Below the pieces are notes generated by a model that was not told the origin of the DNA, searched no databases, and saw only the letters and a list, made by a program, of their open reading frames with translations. Positions 32,728 to 36,779 of a stretch of 36,779 nt of DNA are shown piece by piece (the first letter of the stretch is position 1; each line of letters begins with the position of its first letter). The stretch comes from Scatosoma sp045654025. GTDB lineage: Bacteria; Bacillota; Clostridia; Christensenellales; Borkfalkiaceae. The position numbers and the translations under genes were made by a program. The stretch covers positions 1 to 36,779 of the forward strand of contig JAZOMO010000012.1 of the NCBI GenBank assembly GCA_045654025.1, read 5' to 3'.

Positions 32728-32766
32728 GCGTCATCTTAGGAAAGAACCTTTAAGAGGTATGAAAGT

Positions 32767-34167
32767 ATGAAAAGTGTAATTATTAACGAAAAAGACAACG
32801 TTGGCGTTTGCTTGGATGGAAGTGATAAAATTCCTGCAGGGCATAAGTACGCGCTTCGCCCGATTGCTTGCGGCGAAACGGTTATCAAGTACGGCGAAAT
32901 CATCGGCAGAGCTACGCAGGATATTGCGGTTGGCGACTGGGTGCACACGCACAACGTGAAATCGCATTTGGATGAAAACGTAGCGTACACGTATGCGTTC
33001 AGCGCGGCAAATCCCGAAAAAAGAAAGGCGTCCTTCCTTGGCTACAAGCGTGAGCAGGGTAGGGCTGGTATCCGCAACGAAATCTATATTATCCCCACCG
33101 TTGGCTGTGTAAACAATGTATGTATTCGCCTTGCGAATGCGATTAAACCGTATATCACGGGTAGTATTGACGGCGTATATGCGTTGACTCACCAGTTTGG
33201 CTGTTCTCAGCTTGGCGATGATAACGAGAATATCAAGCAGTTACTTTGTTCGATTGCTTTGAATCCCAACGCAACCTACGTATTGTTTGTAGGCTTAGGC
33301 TGTGAAAACAACGGTATGGATGGTATTCGCGCAACGCTTGCGCCCTACGGCAGAAAGAATATCGAATATTTCAACTGTCAGGACGTTGAAGACGAACACG
33401 CGTACGGTATGCAGATTTTGCAGGGTTTTGTGGAAAAAGCGAAGGATTTGCAGAGAGAAGAAGTGGATTTCTCGGAGCTGTGCATCGGCTTGAAGTGCGG
33501 CGGCAGCGACGGGTATTCTGGCTTGACGGCAAACCCGCTTGTTGGTAAGATTACGGACAAGACGGTTGCTTTGGGCGGTAGCGCGATTCTGACGGAAGTT
33601 CCCGAAATGTTCGGCGCTGAACAGTTGCTTATGAATAAGTGTAAGAATGAGCAGGTGTTCGAAAAGTATAAGAAGATGATTGAGGACTTCAAGGCGTACT
33701 ACACGAAGCAAGGCTTCCCCGTATACGAAAACCCCAGCCCTGGCAACAAGAAGGGCGGTATCACGACCTTGGAAGAAAAATCGCTCGGCTGTATCGAAAA
33801 AGCAGGCAGTACGGAAATCGTAGACGTTTTGGCGTACGGCGAATTGGTAAAAGAGGCAGGCGTGTCTGCGTTGAACGCACCTGGTAATGACTTGATTGCG
33901 GCAACGGCGCTTGCGGCAAGCGGCTGTCAAATCGTGCTCTTTACGACGGGTAGAGGTACGCCGTTTAGCACCTTCGTTCCCACGATGAAAATCGGTACGA
34001 ACAACAACATTTCTGCTTTCAAGGGCGGTTGGATTGACTTTAACGCTTATTCGATGGACGACGAAGGGTTGTTTAACTTGCTTGTGGATACGGTCAACGG
34101 TGAATATCGTTGCAAGAGCGAGGATGTTCGCGAAATTGCGTTCTACAAAACGGGCGTAACCTTATAA
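32767..34167 (+). CDS. uxaA: Altronate dehydratase
   Basis: UxaA removes water from D-altronate to give 2-keto-3-deoxygluconate. The 466-residue protein has an N-terminal SAF-like domain (about 1-95, GHKYALRPIACGETVIKYG) and the large UxaA domain with GREQGRAGIRNEIYIIPTVG-like and QFGCSQLGDD segments. ECGG-type signals appear as KCGGSDGYSGLTANP, and EVPEMFGAE is also conserved. Length is slightly under 500, which is usual for this family. It follows yitT with a GAGG site 8 nt upstream and closes the operon. Confidence 0.95.
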   Translation: MKSVIINEKDNVGVCLDGSDKIPAGHKYALRPIACGETVIKYGEIIGRATQDIAVGDWVHTHNVKSHLDENVAYTYAFSAANPEKRKASFLGYKREQGRAGIRNEIYIIPTVGCVNNVCIRLANAIKPYITGSIDGVYALTHQFGCSQLGDDNENIKQLLCSIALNPNATYVLFVGLGCENNGMDGIRATLAPYGRKNIEYFNCQDVEDEHAYGMQILQGFVEKAKDLQREEVDFSELCIGLKCGGSDGYSGLTANPLVGKITDKTVALGGSAILTEVPEMFGAEQLLMNKCKNEQVFEKYKKMIEDFKAYYTKQGFPVYENPSPGNKKGGITTLEEKSLGCIEKAGSTEIVDVLAYGELVKEAGVSALNAPGNDLIAATALAASGCQIVLFTTGRGTPFSTFVPTMKIGTNNNISAFKGGWIDFNAYSMDDEGLFNLLVDTVNGEYRCKSEDVREIAFYKTGVTL

Positions 34168-34183
34168 CGTTAGACGAATTAAG

Positions 34184-34516
34184 ATGTGTGATAAGATGAA
34201 AAGACGGACGGTTGACTGGAAGAAAACGGGTAGAAATTTAAGGCTTTTGCGAAACGATAATTTATCTCTTCGCCGCTATGTATGTCGTACTCTGCGGATG
34301 CGTAGCGGGGAATGTGATGGGCGGGATTGTCAGGCTTGTCGTTTTGAAATGGATGCCAGTATTTCGCAGGCGGAGCTTGCAGAGGTGATGCACGTTTCGG
34401 AGAATATGTTGCTGAACTGGGAAAATGCTCGTAGTAAGCCTTCGCTTGAGGACTTGTTGTTCTATGCGGATATTTGCGGCTTGACGCTGTTCGACGTGGT
34501 AGTCTTTGATGAGTAA
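34184..34516 (+). CDS. XRE-type helix-turn-helix protein with a four-cysteine insert
   Basis: The 110-residue protein (ATG at 34184; a second ATG at 34196 is possible) has no strong ribosome binding site. It ends with a lambda-Cro/XRE helix-turn-helix (about 57-85, ISQAELAEVMHVSENMLLNWE), which is the DNA-binding part. Before it lies a basic segment with four cysteines, C34, C44, C49 and C52 (C-x9-C-x4-C-x2-C), which could bind zinc or a cluster. It starts 16 nt after uxaA and may be the last gene of that operon, or its own unit. Function is unknown. Confidence 0.6.
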   Translation: MCDKMKRRTVDWKKTGRNLRLLRNDNLSLRRYVCRTLRMRSGECDGRDCQACRFEMDASISQAELAEVMHVSENMLLNWENARSKPSLEDLLFYADICGLTLFDVVVFDE

Positions 34517-34526
34517 GGATAAAAAG

Positions 34527-34560
34527 AAAAGGAGTGCGATACAATTCGCGCTCCTTTTTT
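34527..34560. terminator. Terminator after the XRE-type gene
   Basis: A stem of about 13 bp (34527-34539 with 34546-34558, one G-T pair) has a 6-nt loop and ends in a T-run (34555-34560). A-runs at the other end could also help end the minus-strand RNA that follows. Confidence 0.85.
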
Positions 34561-34599
34561 ATTAAGCTCTGTCGTGGTGACGCCGCTTTTTGTTAAAGA

Positions 34600-34778
34600 A
34601 AAAATCCGCCATCGCCGCACCTTGGTAAAAGTTAACCCCGCTTCTCGCAAGGTGGGTGCTGCATCTGGACGCCTCAGACTTTCCGTTAAAAACAGACCTT
34701 GCCTATCGCCCCGAATAACAGCTCCCTTATAAAAAATGTGGATTACCCGTGATACCAAGCTCCGCACGCAGCAGACTT
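34600..34778 (-). ncRNA. ssrS: Probable 6S RNA
   Basis: A strong promoter (34785-34814) drives about 180 nt on the minus strand that ends at TTTTTT (34599-34604). The ends pair as a closing stem: CTGCTGCGTG with GCGGCGATGGCGG (34764-34774 with 34606-34620, one bulge). The 5' arm has GCTTGGTAT, and the 3' arm has CACCCACCTTG then GCGGGGTTAA, which resembles 6S RNA from bacteria, including E. coli. 6S RNA mimics an open promoter and binds RNA polymerase. Size and the place next to aspS fit; I recall that a B. subtilis 6S gene is also near aspS. An Rfam search would settle it. Confidence 0.7.
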
Positions 34779-34784
34779 TTCTCT

Positions 34785-34814
34785 ATTATATCTTTCGTGA
34801 GGGCGCTTTGTCAA
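34785..34814 (-). promoter_or_regulatory. Strong promoter of the putative 6S RNA
   Basis: The minus strand has a perfect TTGACA (34809-34814), an 18-bp spacer and a perfect TATAAT (34785-34790). Confidence 0.88.
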
Positions 34815-34895
34815 GGAAAGCAGGGTGGTGTTTTTTGTCAAAGTCTGTATTTTTTCTTCCCTGCGAAAAAATCGTATAAAAATCCAGAAAAATCC

Positions 34896-34924
34896 TTGCT
34901 TTTTTTTAAAAAACAAATTACAAT
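34896..34924 (+). promoter_or_regulatory. Promoter of aspS
   Basis: TTGCTT (34896-34901), a 17-bp spacer and TACAAT (34919-34924). The same TTGCTT -35 occurs before the tRNA-Arg gene. Confidence 0.65.
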
Positions 34925-34959
34925 ATAGAGGATAGAAGAATCAAAGGAGAAAGTTGGCT

Positions 34960-36291
34960 ATGGTTATCACTGGCGAGCAGACCCAAACGACGGTTGCGTT
35001 TGCGGATTTTGAAAAATATGAAAACCAAATCATTACGGTAAAGGGCACGATTCACAATATCCGTATGATGTCGGATTTTGCTTTCGTTATTTTGCGTACG
35101 GCAAGGGAGATGATTCAATGCGTGTATGCGGAAAGCTTTTCCGATTACAGAATGACAGACGACGTCAAGGAAGAATGTGCGGCGAAGATTACGGGTAAAG
35201 TCGTTGCGGGCGAAACGAAGGACGGTAGCAAGCGTTACGAATTGCAGATTCACGGCATTCAGTTGTTGTCCCATCCTGCGGAAATCCCCCCCGTTGTTAT
35301 CACGAAAAAGCAGGTAAACTGCGACCTTTCCACGAAGCTTGACTATCGTCCCGTTACCTTGCGTAACCCCAAGGAACGTGCAATCTTCAAATTGCAAGAG
35401 GGTATTCAGAGAGGCTTCCGTGAATTTTTGACGAAGGAAGGCTTTACGGAAATTCATTCCCCGAAGATTAACTTTGCAGGGGCAGAGGGTGGTACGAATG
35501 TATTCAAGCTCGACTATTTTGGCAAGCAGGTATATCTTGCTCAGTCGCCTCAGCTGTACAAGCAGGCGATGGTAGCGGTGTATGAACGCGTGTTTGAAAT
35601 CGCGCCCGTATTCCGTGCGGAGCACCACGACACTAGCCGTCACCTGAACGAGTATATTTCGATGGACTTCGAGATGGGCTTTATCGACAGCTTTGAAGAC
35701 ATCATGAATATGGAAGCAGGTTGCTTGAAATACATCATGAACCTTTTGAAGACGGAATACAAGAACGAAGTTGACCTTCTTCATATTGATATTCCTGAAA
35801 TCACTGAGATTCCCGTGCTGAAGTTTATGGAAGCAAAGGAAATCTTGATGAAGAAGTTTAAGTATCAGCCGACGGATATGAAGGACTTTGACCCTGCGGA
35901 AGAAGAGTTGCTGGGTAAATATGCGAAGAAGCAGTTTAACTCTGATTTCATCTTCATTACACATTATCCTTCCAAGAAGCGTCCCTTCTACACGATGGAC
36001 GATCCCGAAGATCCTGAATACACCTTGTCTTTCGACTTGTTGTTCAGAGGTTTGGAGATCACTTCGGGTGGTCAGCGTGTCCACGATTATAACCAGCAGG
36101 TTGCAAAGATGGAAAAGCTTGGTATGAACCCCGAAGAATTTGCTACCTACCTGATGCTTCATAAGTACGGCGCGCCTCCCCATGGTGGCTTAGGGCTTGG
36201 GCTTGAGCGTCTTACGATGCACTTGCTTGGGGCAAAGAACGTGCGCGAAGCGACGATGTTCCCTCGTGACATCAATCGTGTTAGCCCGTAA
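34960..36291 (+). CDS. aspS: Aspartyl-tRNA synthetase, archaeal/eukaryotic type
   Basis: The enzyme charges tRNA with aspartate. The 443-residue protein is the short archaeal/eukaryotic type and lacks the extra GAD domain that makes bacterial AspRS near 590 residues. The anticodon-binding OB fold is residues 1-~110, motif 2 is FRAEHHDTSRHLNEY, and motif 3 is GLGLGLERL. It ends MFPRDINRVSP, typical of the group. AAAGGAG suits either a TTG at 34954 or the ATG at 34960; I take the ATG. The enzyme may be discriminating or able to charge tRNA-Asn as well. See the finding on histidine 32. Confidence 0.92.
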   Translation: MVITGEQTQTTVAFADFEKYENQIITVKGTIHNIRMMSDFAFVILRTAREMIQCVYAESFSDYRMTDDVKEECAAKITGKVVAGETKDGSKRYELQIHGIQLLSHPAEIPPVVITKKQVNCDLSTKLDYRPVTLRNPKERAIFKLQEGIQRGFREFLTKEGFTEIHSPKINFAGAEGGTNVFKLDYFGKQVYLAQSPQLYKQAMVAVYERVFEIAPVFRAEHHDTSRHLNEYISMDFEMGFIDSFEDIMNMEAGCLKYIMNLLKTEYKNEVDLLHIDIPEITEIPVLKFMEAKEILMKKFKYQPTDMKDFDPAEEELLGKYAKKQFNSDFIFITHYPSKKRPFYTMDDPEDPEYTLSFDLLFRGLEITSGGQRVHDYNQQVAKMEKLGMNPEEFATYLMLHKYGAPPHGGLGLGLERLTMHLLGAKNVREATMFPRDINRVSP

Positions 36292-36306
36292 TTTAGAAAA
36301 TTTATT

Positions 36307-36337
36307 AAAACGCTTGACTTTCGTCGGGCGTTTTTTT
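36307..36337 (+). terminator. Terminator of aspS
   Basis: CGCTTGAC (36311-36318) pairs with GTCGGGCG (36323-36330), with two G-U pairs and flanking A-T pairs, then a 7-base T-run. Confidence 0.9.
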
Positions 36338-36358
36338 GTTGCATACATTATTATAATA

Positions 36359-36403
36359 ACGCGCGCGTGTGCGTGCTCGCGTGTTTGTGTGTGCGCGTAT
36401 ATA
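36359..36403. repeat. Alternating purine-pyrimidine tract, Z-DNA prone
   Basis: About 45 bp alternate CG/TG/TA steps with only two short breaks (near 36377 and 36385). It lies between the aspS terminator and the tandem promoters. No coding role is evident. Confidence 0.75.
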
Positions 36404-36445
36404 GGAAGAAAATGTAAAAAAATTAAAAAAACAGTCGAAAAACGT

Positions 36446-36474
36446 TTGACAAGCACGAAAAAAGGTGGTATAGT
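36446..36474 (+). promoter_or_regulatory. rRNA-type promoter P1
   Basis: A perfect TTGACA (36446-36451), a 17-bp spacer and TATAGT (36469-36474), with A-tracts upstream that look like an UP element. ATACAAGCT follows the -10. Confidence 0.85.
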
Positions 36475-36558
36475 ATACAAGCTGTCGCAGGTAAGTGAGG
36501 CAAAAAGAAAACTTTTGAAAAATTTTCTAAAAAAATTAAAAAAAGTTTGAAAAATTGC

Positions 36559-36587
36559 TTGACAAGATTTTTCGTGTGTGGTATTAT
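36559..36587 (+). promoter_or_regulatory. rRNA-type promoter P2
   Basis: A perfect TTGACA (36559-36564), a 17-bp spacer and TATTAT (36582-36587), 113 bp after P1. The -10 is followed by AGACAAGCT, nearly the same as after P1, so the two promoters look like duplicates. Confidence 0.87.
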
Positions 36588-36593
36588 AGACAA

Positions 36594-36779
36594 GCTAACC
36601 GCGAAAATCGTGTGTCAGCCCTAAGCTGTAGCTTAGGAAAAAGCAGATTAAAAATGGAATAAGAAAGAAATGAGATTTTATTTGACACAATGCAAATAGA
36701 AAGGTAATTTCCGTTAATTTCAAGAACTTGTAAAAAGCAAGTACCTTGAAGCAAAGTCAGCAAAGAGATAACAAAGTTA
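36594..36779 (+). other. Leader of a probable rRNA operon (16S gene beyond the edge)
   Basis: After P2 comes about 190 nt without a supported ORF. A perfect hairpin CCTAAGCT/AGCTTAGG lies at 36620-36637. A second nested fold near the end pairs CAAG/CTTG (36721-36724 with 36745-36748) and ACTTG/CAAGT (36726-36730 with 36738-36742), like a processing stem. Two strong promoters plus this leader are typical of the region before 16S rRNA. No part of 16S itself is visible. Confidence 0.65.

Overview
The window looks like chromosome from a spore-forming, low-to-moderate GC Gram-positive anaerobe of the Clostridia. Supporting signs are spoIVA with a sigma-E-like promoter, Firmicutes-style housekeeping genes (RNase J, TrmR/TrhP, YitT), strong AAGGAG-type ribosome binding sites and TTGACA/TATAAT promoters with 17-18 bp spacers. 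An archaeal-type aspartyl-tRNA synthetase and hexuronate catabolism genes would suit an uncultured gut lineage such as the Christensenellales, but that placement is only a guess.

Layout, left to right. Bases 1-140 carry the 5' end of an IS30-like transposase gene on the minus strand. Next, on the minus strand, come a GNAT-like protein and the lysine/diaminopimelate operon asd-dapA-dapB. This operon is preceded by a recognisable lysine riboswitch with its own promoter, antiterminator and terminator. From 4.6 to 22.2 kb nearly everything is on the plus strand: a DUF624-like membrane protein, a methyltransferase, Hsp33, a TPR protein and a HEAT-like protein; then spoIVA and a 31-codon ORF; an acidic protein with repeated DY motifs; RNase J with a long basic extension, the tRNA wobble-uridine pair trmR-trhP, asparaginase and an M29 aminopeptidase; and finally two adjacent P-loop proteins that look like a metal-handling pair. 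One of these has five tandem Cys/His-rich repeats. The other ends in a CC-containing domain resembling the YcgQ/DUF1980 tail.

A bidirectional terminator separates these from gdhA (minus strand). After a tRNA-Arg(CCU) gene come a C39-like cysteine peptidase, a fused ATPase-FtsX ABC transporter and an unrecognised polytopic membrane protein. From 29.5 to 34.2 kb lies a hexuronate module: an AraC regulator divergent from uxaB-yitT-uxaA. A Cys-rich XRE-type regulator follows. The next intergenic region encodes, on the minus strand, an RNA of about 180 nt that looks like 6S RNA, beside archaeal-type aspS. The last 440 bases hold a Z-DNA-prone tract, two tandem strong promoters and a structured leader of the kind that precedes 16S rRNA, so an rRNA operon probably begins just beyond the right edge.

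The points most worth a second look are the two P-loop/metal proteins, the DY-repeat protein, the small ORF after spoIVA, YitT inside the uronate operon, the Cys-rich XRE regulator, the putative 6S RNA and the fold-back repeat at the insertion-sequence end. All calls come from reading the sequence; no database search was possible.
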